From: Cellulophaga sp. Hel_I_12
GTDB lineage: Bacteria > Bacteroidota > Bacteroidia > Flavobacteriales > Flavobacteriaceae
Assembly: GCF_000799565.1 (NCBI RefSeq)
Contig: NZ_JUHB01000001.1
Span: 2,731,501-2,795,500, forward strand
Direction: 5' to 3'
DNA length: 64,000 bases
Under the pieces are notes generated by a model. It saw only the letters and a program-made list of their open reading frames with translations. It did not search any database and was not told where the DNA came from. Made by a program: the position numbers and the translations under genes. Below, in pieces: positions 27,601 to 35,208 of the stretch; position 1 is the stretch's first letter; every line of letters begins with the position of its first letter.

Positions 27601-30600
27601 GGTTACACAAAATGCGCTTGAGAATACAGTGACCACGGAATCGTTTTTGTACGATAGTTATAATAACGTTACTAAGTCAACCACGGATTTTTCTGGTCAA
27701 GGGAATACTGTTATAGACATCACCTACGCTAATGCTACCGCACCTTATTTTATTGGTCGACCGTTAACTAAAGTAGAAACAAACACCATTAATGGTAATA
27801 CTTTTAGTATGGAAGAACAATACACTTACAATAATAGTCTTGTAACTAGTAAAAAAGTAAAAGGTAACGGTACTACTTTTGATATAGAAACTTATCTCTA
27901 TGATAGCTTTGGTAATATGACGAGAAAAACTGTTACTCCCAATGGAGAAACATCTCGTATAGTAAATTATGAATATGATACTTCAGGGAGGTATTTAACG
28001 AAAACAACTGATGTAGAAGGTTTAATTACACTTTTTGAATACAACACCACCACAGGTACACTTAAAAAAGAGACTAATCCATATGGGCTTATAACTAATT
28101 ATTTATATGATGGTTGGAATCGATTAATTACAGTTACTGATTATTTAGGCAAAAATGCGAATACCACCTATGTAGAATCTGGGTATTCTTATACAGTTAC
28201 GGTATCAGCTGATGATGGTGCTAGCGCTATAAAAGTTTACGATCCTTTACGGCGATTGACAACAGAGAAGAGCAAAGATGTTTTAGGGCAATGGATTAGC
28301 AAAAGTTATCAATATGATAAATTTGATAGGGTGTGGAAAGAAAGCGAGCCTTATATTGGTTCCCCTACACAATGGAATATAACGGAATTTGATGTATATA
28401 ACAGACCCACTAAACTTACAAGTTACACAGGGAAAATAACCAATATAACCTACAGCAATCTTTCAACAACTGTAAATGATGGCACTAAAACTGTTACTAC
28501 GGTTAAAAATGCTACAGGGCAAATCAGCCAAGTAACCGATCCTGGAGGCACTATCAATTATACCTACTATGGCAATGGTGCAATGAAAACTGCCAATTAT
28601 GATGGGGTGATTTTAACCACCGAGCAAGATGGTTGGGGTCGTAAAACAAAAACTACAGATCCGGCCGCTGGCACCTACACTTACACCTATAATGGTTTTG
28701 ACGAAATACTAACCGAGACAACTCCAAAAGGCACTACGACTTATACTTATTCTGCGGTTGGGAAGTTAACTCAGAAGTCTATAGTAGGTGATTTAACCAA
28801 CATGACTATTAATTATGTCTATGATGCTACCAGCAAATTATTAACTGGCATGACTTTGGTCACTACCGATGGTAATAATAGTAGTTATGCCTATACCTAT
28901 GATAATTTTAAGCGTTTATTAACGACAACAGAAACTAATCCTTATGCACAGTTTACCAAAACCCTAACTTATGATACGTTTGGAAAAGTAGCTACCGAAA
29001 AAAGCGATTCTAAATTATTAGTCAACAATAAAGTAAGCTCTAAAACAATTAAAAATAATTATCAATTTGGAGGGCTAAAATCTATCACAGATAATAGTAC
29101 TTTAGAAGTATTATGGAACGTTACCGCACTCAATGGAAGAGGGCAGGTAACTAGTTCTACGATGGGGACTAACCTGAGAAAAAACTATACCTATGATACG
29201 AATGGCTACTTAACTCAATTTAAAAGTGAGAAAAATATTAACGCTACCCCTGTAGCCTTAATGACTTTGGGTTTTAACTTCGATGCCCAAAAGGGGCTTT
29301 TAAATAGCCGTACCAATAGCCTTTTTAGTTGGAACGAGACTTTTACTTATGATAATTTAGACCGTCTGGTTAATTTTAACGATAATAATGGTGCTAAAAA
29401 CCACACTTATGATACACAAGGGCGTATTACTGCAAATTCTAACTTAGGTACCTATTCTTACACTGGGAAATCATATCAGTTGGCTAACCTTACACTCAAT
29501 GCTCCTGGACAAGCCTTGTATGCATCCACTACTCGACAAGATATTACCTATACTGCTTTTAAGAGCCCTGTGGAAATAAATGAAGCTGGAAAAGAAAAAA
29601 TAAATTTCCAGTACAATGCCGCTTTGGGAAGAGCTAATATGTTCTATGGCGACACTAATAATGATAAATTATTGAGACCGCTACGGAAGCATTATTCGGC
29701 CGACGGTAGCATGGAAATTACTTATGAAAAAAACAATGGTAAAACAACGTTTGTAACCTACATAGGTGGCGATGCTTACGCGTCACCAGTAATATGGCGT
29801 TCTGAACATTCTTCAACTATTAGTGAACAGTATTTGTATTTACACCGAGATTATCTAGGTAGTATCTTAGGAATAACTGATAAAGACGGTAATTTTAAAG
29901 AAAAACGCCATTTTGATGCTTGGGGGAATTTAGTGAAATTAACAGACGGTAACAATATGGCCTTAACTAAATTTGCCATATTTGACAGAGGTTATACAGG
30001 TCACGAACATTTACAAGGGGTTGGTCTGGTTCATATGAACGGCAGACTGTATGACCCCGTGATACATCGATTTTTAATGCCAGATAATTATGTACAAGAC
30101 CCTTATAATACACAAAATTATAATAGGTATAGTTATGTAATGAATAATCCCTTATCATATACAGACCCAAGTGGAGAATTTTTTCTTGAAGCTATTGCAG
30201 TTTGGAAAATTATTGGTTTAATTGGATCAGCTTTAATAGTAGGTGGTAGCTTTTTAAAACAGTATCTGGATTATAAATCAGATCAAAAATCAGCATCAGT
30301 GCCTACAGCTCCGGGTATGAGTAATCCTAACAATTCTCAAAATATTGCATCAAGTACTAGTAACCCACCTGAAACGTTTAATACTGATGTGCCTTATGGA
30401 ATAAAAAATTCCTTATCTTGGCTAAACCAATTTCAAATGGGGGCTTTAAAAGGTTTTTCATCTGGATTGCAATCAAGTTGGAATTTTGCTAAGAGTTTAA
30501 CAACAAGTGAAGGATGGAGTAATGTAGGTCAAGGCTTTGTTGACCTTGCTGATATGGGCAATGCATTCTCAATAAGAGGAATGCAACTGAGAACTGACAT

Positions 30601-31048
30601 GGCGCTCTCCGCAGAAAATTTCATTTCAAGAATACCAGATATGTCTCCTGCTGAAATGGGCTATTATTATGGTTATGCAGGAGAAAAAGCTGTAGAAGCT
30701 GTTTTGTTATCAAAAGGAACAAGTGTTGCTCTAAATGGATTAAGAGGTACAACATTGGTAACTAATGCAGCAAAAAGTGCTGTAAACTATTCGGATGATT
30801 TAGTTAAAGCAGCTCAGAAGATTTATCCTAAAAAAGCAGGAAAAACCGAATTACATCATATAACTCCGAAATATTTAGGCGGAGCGAAAAACGGAGCATT
30901 AGTACCGCTGGATGGCGCTTATCACCAAGTCATTACCAATGAATTTAGAGCGTTATGGAGTTACGGTAAAAATGTACCTAGCTCAACGGAATTACAAAAA
31001 ATAATGAAACAAGTTTATACCAAGTATCCATTACCACCTGGCTATTAA
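24659..31048 (+). CDS. SpvB/FG-GAP/Rhs polymorphic toxin with HNH-like nuclease tip
   Basis: 2129 residues. A signal peptide (about 1-20) is followed by an SpvB/TcdB-like N-terminal domain (about 60-340; LTGGASYNVPIAVPPG, SISYNSQAGNGLAGFGW). Next come several FG-GAP calcium-loop repeats (DFNGDGLSD, DMNGDGRTD, DYNGDGKID, DANGDGKTD; about 500-730), many YD repeats (about 1050-1650) and the Rhs core (about 1728-1835: HRDYLGSILGITD, GLVHMNGRLYDPVIHRF and the YTDPSGE end). Then follows a hydrophobic segment and variable pretoxin (about 1838-2050), and a C-terminal tip of about 75 residues with ELHHITPKYLGG (His pair near 2063), typical of HNH/LHH nuclease toxins. The Rhs shell would encapsulate the tip for delivery to competitors. 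The gene lies in one unit with the T9SS-sorted protein and the immunity gene 15 bases downstream. Confidence 0.9.
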   Translation: MNKNLLLVLGLIYTSFSFGQKAVNPLDEFTYSPLKTIATSNETRQLGDNLNALDGIDMNSLMRGASSSGIGETAGDLSVSLTGGASYNVPIAVPPGINGVVPSISISYNSQAGNGLAGFGWNISGVSVITRIPSTKFHDGNIDPVDFNSFDRFSFDGQRLLLKSGTYGGNNAEYQTENYSNVRIMSYGVSPYGASYGPSYFVINYPDGSVAYYGNSSDSKSRTDYAITYWENPQGVRISYTYVLADNSLSISRIKYGSRLTLSPLNEIQFVYLPRKRPEQAYIGSNSFIRKNLLKEIKVLTGSTGYKNYILSHTQTSLGYDRLISVQEKNGDNTLSYTPITFNYNTTPATITNDRNIVTELGIGNIEQRNAETVSLDLTGDGRMDFIVYPKASNLKTKFWVFKELQSGSFNYPITVNSGAFEAIFPVSFLFWNDKISTGQGLSIIQKSTTANQIKFKVYANGISSPITYQYEKVWNAPTYSENSYCDQPTQTNLIPLQYISGDFNGDGLSDVIAVNKPYSYQQCIQSLPLPGQDCGGGGELPQAQRKDSTQIVNSTTEIAAFSSLDCCECNIATASYAQVHFINLDRRLTTNFAKSIGSLIGGLKSTDQLMGMDMNGDGRTDVVHLTEGKINVYTLNSLDNLVLLWQTTDTRIKMIYQPMVGDYNGDGKIDFMYPTANNSSLFALFLSTGSSLIKTENTYPFVYKLSSLSSTTYTYTLIPVDANGDGKTDIVDYRTTTYNNSLNGTQTLVLYNNTFSTSSIGLPAFSTTTTRTLTGNLAHLPIPIFLSADKPNSNLNFASISNNLITSFAFNQDNREDMLMRSVNNNGLTYGITYKNLDPSELGHDYSPVYTKGYDQVYPYADIEAVLGVKVVSQLQRISSGTPTLNQYFNYSGAVSNVEGLGFIGFQGVARSNWNTDYNDIIWSISKHDMTLRTAVTSSYSMLSYPSFTVPSSGYISKTTYTYSSSLLSNKVFKISNSLMVTQNALENTVTTESFLYDSYNNVTKSTTDFSGQGNTVIDITYANATAPYFIGRPLTKVETNTINGNTFSMEEQYTYNNSLVTSKKVKGNGTTFDIETYLYDSFGNMTRKTVTPNGETSRIVNYEYDTSGRYLTKTTDVEGLITLFEYNTTTGTLKKETNPYGLITNYLYDGWNRLITVTDYLGKNANTTYVESGYSYTVTVSADDGASAIKVYDPLRRLTTEKSKDVLGQWISKSYQYDKFDRVWKESEPYIGSPTQWNITEFDVYNRPTKLTSYTGKITNITYSNLSTTVNDGTKTVTTVKNATGQISQVTDPGGTINYTYYGNGAMKTANYDGVILTTEQDGWGRKTKTTDPAAGTYTYTYNGFDEILTETTPKGTTTYTYSAVGKLTQKSIVGDLTNMTINYVYDATSKLLTGMTLVTTDGNNSSYAYTYDNFKRLLTTTETNPYAQFTKTLTYDTFGKVATEKSDSKLLVNNKVSSKTIKNNYQFGGLKSITDNSTLEVLWNVTALNGRGQVTSSTMGTNLRKNYTYDTNGYLTQFKSEKNINATPVALMTLGFNFDAQKGLLNSRTNSLFSWNETFTYDNLDRLVNFNDNNGAKNHTYDTQGRITANSNLGTYSYTGKSYQLANLTLNAPGQALYASTTRQDITYTAFKSPVEINEAGKEKINFQYNAALGRANMFYGDTNNDKLLRPLRKHYSADGSMEITYEKNNGKTTFVTYIGGDAYASPVIWRSEHSSTISEQYLYLHRDYLGSILGITDKDGNFKEKRHFDAWGNLVKLTDGNNMALTKFAIFDRGYTGHEHLQGVGLVHMNGRLYDPVIHRFLMPDNYVQDPYNTQNYNRYSYVMNNPLSYTDPSGEFFLEAIAVWKIIGLIGSALIVGGSFLKQYLDYKSDQKSASVPTAPGMSNPNNSQNIASSTSNPPETFNTDVPYGIKNSLSWLNQFQMGALKGFSSGLQSSWNFAKSLTTSEGWSNVGQGFVDLADMGNAFSIRGMQLRTDMALSAENFISRIPDMSPAEMGYYYGYAGEKAVEAVLLSKGTSVALNGLRGTTLVTNAAKSAVNYSDDLVKAAQKIYPKKAGKTELHHITPKYLGGAKNGALVPLDGAYHQVITNEFRALWSYGKNVPSSTELQKIMKQVYTKYPLPPGY
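30582..30770 (+). repeat. 189-bp repeat in the Rhs pretoxin region, parent copy
   Basis: The segment encoding MQLRTDMALS to LRGTTLVTNA is almost identical to 32861-33049 at the head of the downstream orphan tip; the two copies have equal length and a handful of differences. Both are in the same reading frame relative to the toxin. Confidence 0.9.
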
Positions 31049-31063
31049 CTTAAAAAAATTATT

Positions 31064-31903
31064 ATGAAAGAAACATTAGAACTTAGAATAAATTACGACT
31101 TTGCCAATTTACTTTTTAAAGACAAGGAAGGTAAAAATTTAGGAACATCAGTAAAAATTATTGACTTGTCTAAAGATGATCCTCGATATATTCAAATTCC
31201 AATAATAGAAAGTCATGTTAAAAAAAAGTATGATAGAAGTTTTTTCTTTGGTTGGGAAGTAAAAAGAAAGTATAGTAAAAAGGAGTTAAATTCGGCTGAA
31301 CTTTTTCACATCAAAATAAAAACAACTTTTGAACCAACAGGTGAGGAGTGTGGGACAATATTTGACGAAACTTCAGTATGTGAAATATGTGGAGCAAATA
31401 GAAAACAAGTAGGTCCATTAACTTTAATGAGAGGAACTATTCCTAAAAAGGATATTGCCAGAACAATTGCAGGAGAAATAGTAGTATCAGATAAATTTGT
31501 AACAGCTTATAAGAAAAGAGGACTTAACGGAATAAAGTTTGAAGCTGTAATTTTCACAAAAGGTAATTCAGATTATTATCAGCTTATAGCAGAAAAAAAG
31601 TTAGAATTATCTCAAAATACCATTGTAGGAATTAATCCTTTCGATTTTTCTACGAGCAATGCGGGTGAATTATACAACTGCCCTAAAGGACATACAATTG
31701 GGTTAAACTTAATATCTGAACCTCACGTATTAAGATTATCAGAAATAAATAAAACTGATTTTTATGCAAGTCGCCAAATGATTGGGGTCAATAGAGGTCT
31801 GTTAAAGCCTGAATCTATTTATTTTTGTTCTCAGGATTTTAAGAAAATGGTTGACGAAGAAAAACTAAAAGGATTCGAGTTTGAATTAACTCATATAGAA
31901 TAA
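31064..31903 (+). CDS. candidate immunity protein for the Rhs tip, with paired CxxC-type motifs
   Basis: 279 residues, no signal peptide, so cytosolic, as expected for an immunity protein. A likely zinc site lies at residues about 98-113 (CGTIFDETSVCEICGANR), with a further NCPKGH near 208. This layout recalls double-CXXCG proteins such as Myxococcus SitI6, which neutralise AHH/LHH-type nuclease toxins, but I am not certain of the match. Position is the stronger argument: it begins 15 bases after the toxin tip with HHIT motif. It should bind and block that tip. Confidence 0.65.
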   Translation: MKETLELRINYDFANLLFKDKEGKNLGTSVKIIDLSKDDPRYIQIPIIESHVKKKYDRSFFFGWEVKRKYSKKELNSAELFHIKIKTTFEPTGEECGTIFDETSVCEICGANRKQVGPLTLMRGTIPKKDIARTIAGEIVVSDKFVTAYKKRGLNGIKFEAVIFTKGNSDYYQLIAEKKLELSQNTIVGINPFDFSTSNAGELYNCPKGHTIGLNLISEPHVLRLSEINKTDFYASRQMIGVNRGLLKPESIYFCSQDFKKMVDEEKLKGFEFELTHIE

Positions 31904-31934
31904 ATTAAAGGATTACTATTATTGAGCATTTATT

Positions 31935-32036
31935 TCATTATACAGACCGGAATTTAATCTCGAACAATATTTTCATGATAATGGTGATTTAGTTATTAAT
32001 CAAAAGAACAAAAGTACTTTTACAGTAAAGAATTGA
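31935..32036 (+). pseudogene. fragment of a former cassette before orphan tip B
   Basis: An open frame without start reads RPEFNLEQYFHDNGDLVI and continues to NKSTFTVKN before the stop at 32034. It looks coding but is too short for a gene. It is probably what remains of an older tip or immunity gene. The rest of 31904-32169 is AT-rich and empty. Confidence 0.4.
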
Positions 32037-32205
32037 CATTTATCCCAATGATTTCTTAGCGTCTATTATTATTAATTTTAGTTTTTTTCTTGAATAAATA
32101 TTACTGAATAAAGAATAGGATTAAGAGTTTAATAATTCTATATAGATCCCACTAAAACCGGAATATTAATTCAGGTATTCAGAAGAAAAAGCTGAAGAAG
32201 TTTTT

Positions 32206-32541
32206 TTGTTATCAAAAGGAACAAGTGTTCCTATCAAAGGATTAAGAGGTACAACTTTGGTTAAAAGTGCAGCAAAGGAGATACCACGATTAAAATGGTT
32301 AAGAGGCAATGGTGGAGAAATTAATGGATTTTCTAATTCAAAAGGAGCTGGTTATGGCGCTAGAGCTCGATTTGACTTTCATAAATTATCAAATACTTAC
32401 AATTCAAGAGCAACTAGTAGAATGACTATTCCAAAATTGCTTGATGGAAAAAAATTACCTCATTGGCATAGAGGAAAAGGAAATAACATAAGATACCACA
32501 GGCCTTTGGAAATTGGGCCTGATGGAAAAAGAAGATGGTAA
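32206..32541 (+). CDS. orphan Rhs toxin tip (cassette B) lacking a start codon
   Basis: The frame is open from 32170 with no ATG; a TTG at 32206 is the nearest nominal start. The first 34 codons (from YSEEKAEEVFLLSKGTSV at 32176) are a diverged copy of the Rhs pretoxin segment YAGEKAVEAVLLSKGTSV. A different tip of about 80 residues then follows, rich in Arg, His and Gly (GNGGEINGFSNSKGAGYGAR and later LPHWHRGKGNNIRYHRP). I do not recognise its fold; the His/Arg content suggests a nuclease. It is probably silent and expressed only if recombined into the Rhs gene. Its immunity gene overlaps its end. Confidence 0.65.
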   Translation: MLSKGTSVPIKGLRGTTLVKSAAKEIPRLKWLRGNGGEINGFSNSKGAGYGARARFDFHKLSNTYNSRATSRMTIPKLLDGKKLPHWHRGKGNNIRYHRPLEIGPDGKRRW

Positions 32542-32855
32542 ATATGAATAAATCAGATTTTTATAAACTTTATATACCTGCATTAATAAAAGCTTTATTA
32601 AACGAGGATAATTGGGAACAGTTTAATGTTAGGAGTCCTGAACACTTTTTAAATTTACCCGAGCAAAAAATAATTGAAGTTGAAAAATATTTGGATAAAG
32701 TAGCAGGTAAAAATAAGTTTTTAGATAGTGTTGCTTATTATTTTGATGCAAAATCTCATGGGTTTGATAAAATCAATGGCGTCAAAATTGAAATATTTAG
32801 GAATAATTTGGAAGATAAAATTTTAAAGTATAAAAAAAAATACGAAATAGATTAA
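32535..32855 (+). CDS. candidate immunity protein for cassette B
   Basis: 106 residues (or 103 from the ATG at 32544), acidic and helical, no signal peptide. It overlaps the end of orphan tip B and precedes tip C by 4 bases. No family is recognised. Size, cytosolic nature and position fit an immunity protein to the B tip. Retained immunity genes protect the cell from relatives that carry this tip. Confidence 0.6.
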   Translation: MVNMNKSDFYKLYIPALIKALLNEDNWEQFNVRSPEHFLNLPEQKIIEVEKYLDKVAGKNKFLDSVAYYFDAKSHGFDKINGVKIEIFRNNLEDKILKYKKKYEID

Positions 32856-32859
32856 AGAA

Positions 32860-33330
32860 GTGCAACGAAGAACGGATATGGCGCTCTCCGCAGAAAATTT
32901 CATTTCAAGAATACCAGATATGTCCGCTGCTGAAATGGGCTATTATTATGGTTATGCAGGAGAAAAAGCTGTAGAAGCTGTTTTGTTATCAAAAGGAACA
33001 AGTGTTGCTCTAAATGGATTAAGAGGTACAACCTTAGTTACAAGTGCAGTTAATGTTGGGCCTCAAGAAATTAAGTCCCTGGGAGCGGCCGCAAGAGGAT
33101 TCAGCAACTTTAAAAGCATAAATCAACTAAATAAACTGGTGCAAACTGGTAAACTACCAAAGTCTATTACAAGATTTGACAAGGGTAAAATATTTGGAGA
33201 GTTAGATCATGTTCATTTTAATAATGGAGCTGCTCTAAATATTAATGGAACATGGAAACATGGTAGCAAAATCTTAACTAATGCAGAAATTAAAATACTT
33301 ACTCAAAATGGATGGGCTTTACCAAAATAA
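32860..33330 (+). CDS. orphan Rhs toxin tip (cassette C) with intact pretoxin repeat
   Basis: 156 residues from a GTG at 32860, or about 150 from the ATG at 32878. Residues 1-63 are nearly identical, at DNA level too, to the pretoxin of the Rhs protein (MALSAENFISRIPDMS). From about residue 64 a new tip starts: SLGAAARGFSNFKSINQL, then GELDHVHFNNGAALNINGTW, ending LTQNGWALPK. The C-terminal part with HVHF, a lysine and the LTNAE segment resembles RNase-type (BECR-like) toxins, but the family is not certain. The GTG aligns with the parental ATG codon of the repeat, so the cassette is in register for swapping into the Rhs gene. Its immunity gene overlaps its end. Confidence 0.75.
   Translation: MQRRTDMALSAENFISRIPDMSAAEMGYYYGYAGEKAVEAVLLSKGTSVALNGLRGTTLVTSAVNVGPQEIKSLGAAARGFSNFKSINQLNKLVQTGKLPKSITRFDKGKIFGELDHVHFNNGAALNINGTWKHGSKILTNAEIKILTQNGWALPK
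32861..33049 (+). repeat. 189-bp repeat, copy at the head of cassette C
   Basis: Matches 30582-30770 over equal length, with differences mainly near both ends. A shorter and more diverged relative lies at 32176-32277 in cassette B. Confidence 0.9.
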
Positions 33331-33778
33331 AAAAACTGAATTTACCATTTTTTTGAAGAATTGGATAGATGAAGTAATCACCAATAAACTTTGGCTTAAT
33401 TATAGTGATTTACATATTGATGAAGTTGATCAAATTTTCAAACTAAAACAAAATTGGATTACTGGAAGCTTGTTCTTGTTTAATTGTATTTTGCCAATAT
33501 TAGACAAAGAAAAATATAATGTTTTATTAGTAATTACATTAAAATGTATTTCCAAAAAGGAGCTTTTAACTTTAAATAATCTTCAGTTATTGGAAACACA
33601 ACTTGATATTACACCACCTTCATTTTATATTTTTCCTAAAGGAGAAAAAAATTATCAAAAAACCCTTGAATCTGCTACTTTTCTAAAAGAAATATCTAAA
33701 GAAATAGTTATGAATGTCTATTACACGGAAGAAAATGAGAATGATGAATACTATAGAACAGTATATATTAAAAGTTGA
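33308..33778 (+). CDS. candidate immunity protein for cassette C
   Basis: About 156 residues from the ATG at 33308; an upstream in-frame ATG at 33281 lies further inside the toxin tip. It overlaps the tip stop, is cytosolic and rich in Lys/Ile/Leu with an acidic C-terminal part (YYTEENENDEYYRT). No family is recognised. Its position after tip C supports an immunity role. Confidence 0.65.
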   Translation: MDGLYQNKKTEFTIFLKNWIDEVITNKLWLNYSDLHIDEVDQIFKLKQNWITGSLFLFNCILPILDKEKYNVLLVITLKCISKKELLTLNNLQLLETQLDITPPSFYIFPKGEKNYQKTLESATFLKEISKEIVMNVYYTEENENDEYYRTVYIKS

Positions 33779-33808
33779 ATTATAATTCAGGCATTATTAA
33801 AACTTTTA

Positions 33809-33925
33809 ATGAATTTTAGGAGTCTATCACGAAATAAATATTGGATGTATGCTGGCGGATCAGTAATGGGAAAATTAAAAAGACTTGGAACAGCTGACGG
33901 TAATTTGAACATATTTAAAAACTAA
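33809..33925 (+). pseudogene. C-terminal fragment of a toxin tip (cassette D)
   Basis: A 38-codon frame with ATG reads NKYWMYAGGSVMGKLKRL and continues GTADGNLNIFKN to the stop. It is 3 bases before an intact gene of immunity type. This looks like the end of a degraded tip: the pretoxin repeat and most of the toxin are gone. Confidence 0.5.
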
Positions 33926-33928
33926 AAA

Positions 33929-34417
33929 ATGATTCTGAGAAAAATAGATTCAAATAATTTTAATAAAAACTTTGAAAGTCTTTTAGAAGAAAAAAAAGGT
34001 CCAAATGTAATAAAAGGGCGATTCGATATTGAGCCTGTTGCATTAGAAAAAAAATTAGATTTCATCATTAAATTTTTTTTCTCAAAAGGATTAATAAAAA
34101 GTTTAACATACAAGATACTTTTCTGGGAAAAAGATAGTCTTTTAATAAACTTAATGGACTTAATCAAAATAACTAAATACCAACTAAATGTATCTTATAA
34201 AAATAAAGAAGATCCAGGAGTTATATTTATAGATTCCAATACTTTTGATGAATTCGTTTTTAGATCTATTTTAATAAATCATTTTAACTATGAAATGTTA
34301 GAAACTCCTTCTTTGAACCTAAGAGTTCAAATTTGTTTAAATGAAGAAAATGAAGTAAGATTAATTGATATTTATGATGATAGAGGTTTCGATGTTTATG
34401 TTTTAAAAGGAGACTAA
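33929..34417 (+). CDS. candidate immunity protein for lost cassette D
   Basis: 162 residues, cytosolic, acidic C-terminal half (ENEVRLIDIYDDRGFDVYVLKGD split near the end). It starts 3 bases after the tip fragment at 33809-33925. I recognise no family. It is intact although its toxin is gone, so it may be kept for immunity against other strains. Confidence 0.6.
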   Translation: MILRKIDSNNFNKNFESLLEEKKGPNVIKGRFDIEPVALEKKLDFIIKFFFSKGLIKSLTYKILFWEKDSLLINLMDLIKITKYQLNVSYKNKEDPGVIFIDSNTFDEFVFRSILINHFNYEMLETPSLNLRVQICLNEENEVRLIDIYDDRGFDVYVLKGD

Positions 34418-34449
34418 AATTCCACTAAGTTTTGAGTATAAAGACCTAA

Positions 34450-34658
34450 AGAACTTGGAAAATTAAAAGAATTTACGGGTTTAAAAGAATACGCCCTAAC
34501 TTTATCGATTTTGGAACTAACACAATCTTTGAAATAAAACCTTATAACCCTAGGGCAATGTAAACTGGACAAAAACAACTTCAGATATATGAAAGAATTA
34601 CAAACCATGCCTCAGTTCAAGGGGATAAATTGGAAAACTGTTTTAGATACTTATTGAT
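34450..34658 (+). pseudogene. broken REase-fold toxin tip (cassette E)
   Basis: The frame from 34450 encodes RPNFIDFGTNTIFEIKPYNPRAM, then an in-frame TAA at 34561, then TGQKQLQI. A shift of one base near 34587 is needed to continue into MKELQTMPQFKGINWKTVLD TY up to the stop at 34656-34658. D...ExK in FIDFGTNTIFEIKP is a restriction-endonuclease-like catalytic motif seen in Bacteroidota Rhs tips. The start is missing. The stop and the frameshift make it a clear pseudogene, just before an intact DUF4304 gene. Confidence 0.75.
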
Positions 34659-35096
34659 ATGGATAGCAAAGAATTTAAAAATTTATTTGATGAAACCGCT
34701 AAAAAGAATGGTTTTGAAAAAGCCTTTGGTGGTTGGTTTAAAGAAAGTTCAGAATGTATAACAGTACTTGATTTGCAAAAATCAAATTTTGGAAATTATT
34801 ATGAATTAAATATAAAAACTTTTGTTCAAGGTATGTTCGGTAATAACTACACTAAAAATAAAAATTTAATCAAAAAACAAATAGGAGATATTTTTACAAG
34901 ACAACCCAACGAATACAGTGATGTATTAGACTTTGACACGTTAATGGACCTTGATATAAGGAAAAATAAGTTAAAAGTGCTCTTTAACGAATTTATAGTC
35001 CCTTTTGCGGATAAATCTCTAACTCGATTTGGATTAAAAGAATTAGCTAAACAAGAAATAATATTTATACCTCCAGCGGTTAAGGAAGAATTATAA
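34659..35096 (+). CDS. DUF4304 family protein, candidate immunity to cassette E
   Basis: 145 residues with the DUF4304 signature: FDETAKKNGFEKAFGGWFK near the N-terminus, ECITVLDLQKSNFGNYYELN, and FGLKELAKQ near the end. DUF4304 proteins often sit next to Rhs tips and are thought to be immunity proteins. It begins directly after the broken toxin tip. It is the last gene of the cassette array and is followed by a terminator. Confidence 0.8.
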   Translation: MDSKEFKNLFDETAKKNGFEKAFGGWFKESSECITVLDLQKSNFGNYYELNIKTFVQGMFGNNYTKNKNLIKKQIGDIFTRQPNEYSDVLDFDTLMDLDIRKNKLKVLFNEFIVPFADKSLTRFGLKELAKQEIIFIPPAVKEEL

Positions 35097-35103
35097 TACG
35101 ATT

Positions 35104-35135
35104 AAAAGCTCCAAAGAATTTTGGGGCTTTTGTTT
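35104..35135 (+). terminator. terminator closing the toxin-immunity array
   Basis: Stem 35104-35115 (AAAAGCTCCAAA) with 35120-35131 (TTTGGGGCTTTT), one U-G pair, loop GAAT, then a T-rich run. It lies 8 bases after the DUF4304 stop. Confidence 0.8.
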
Positions 35136-35208
35136 TTGTAATCTAAAATGATAATTTTTGAAACAAAAAATCGGAGGGGAATTTTATTATAAATATTAGT
35201 TTTTACTT

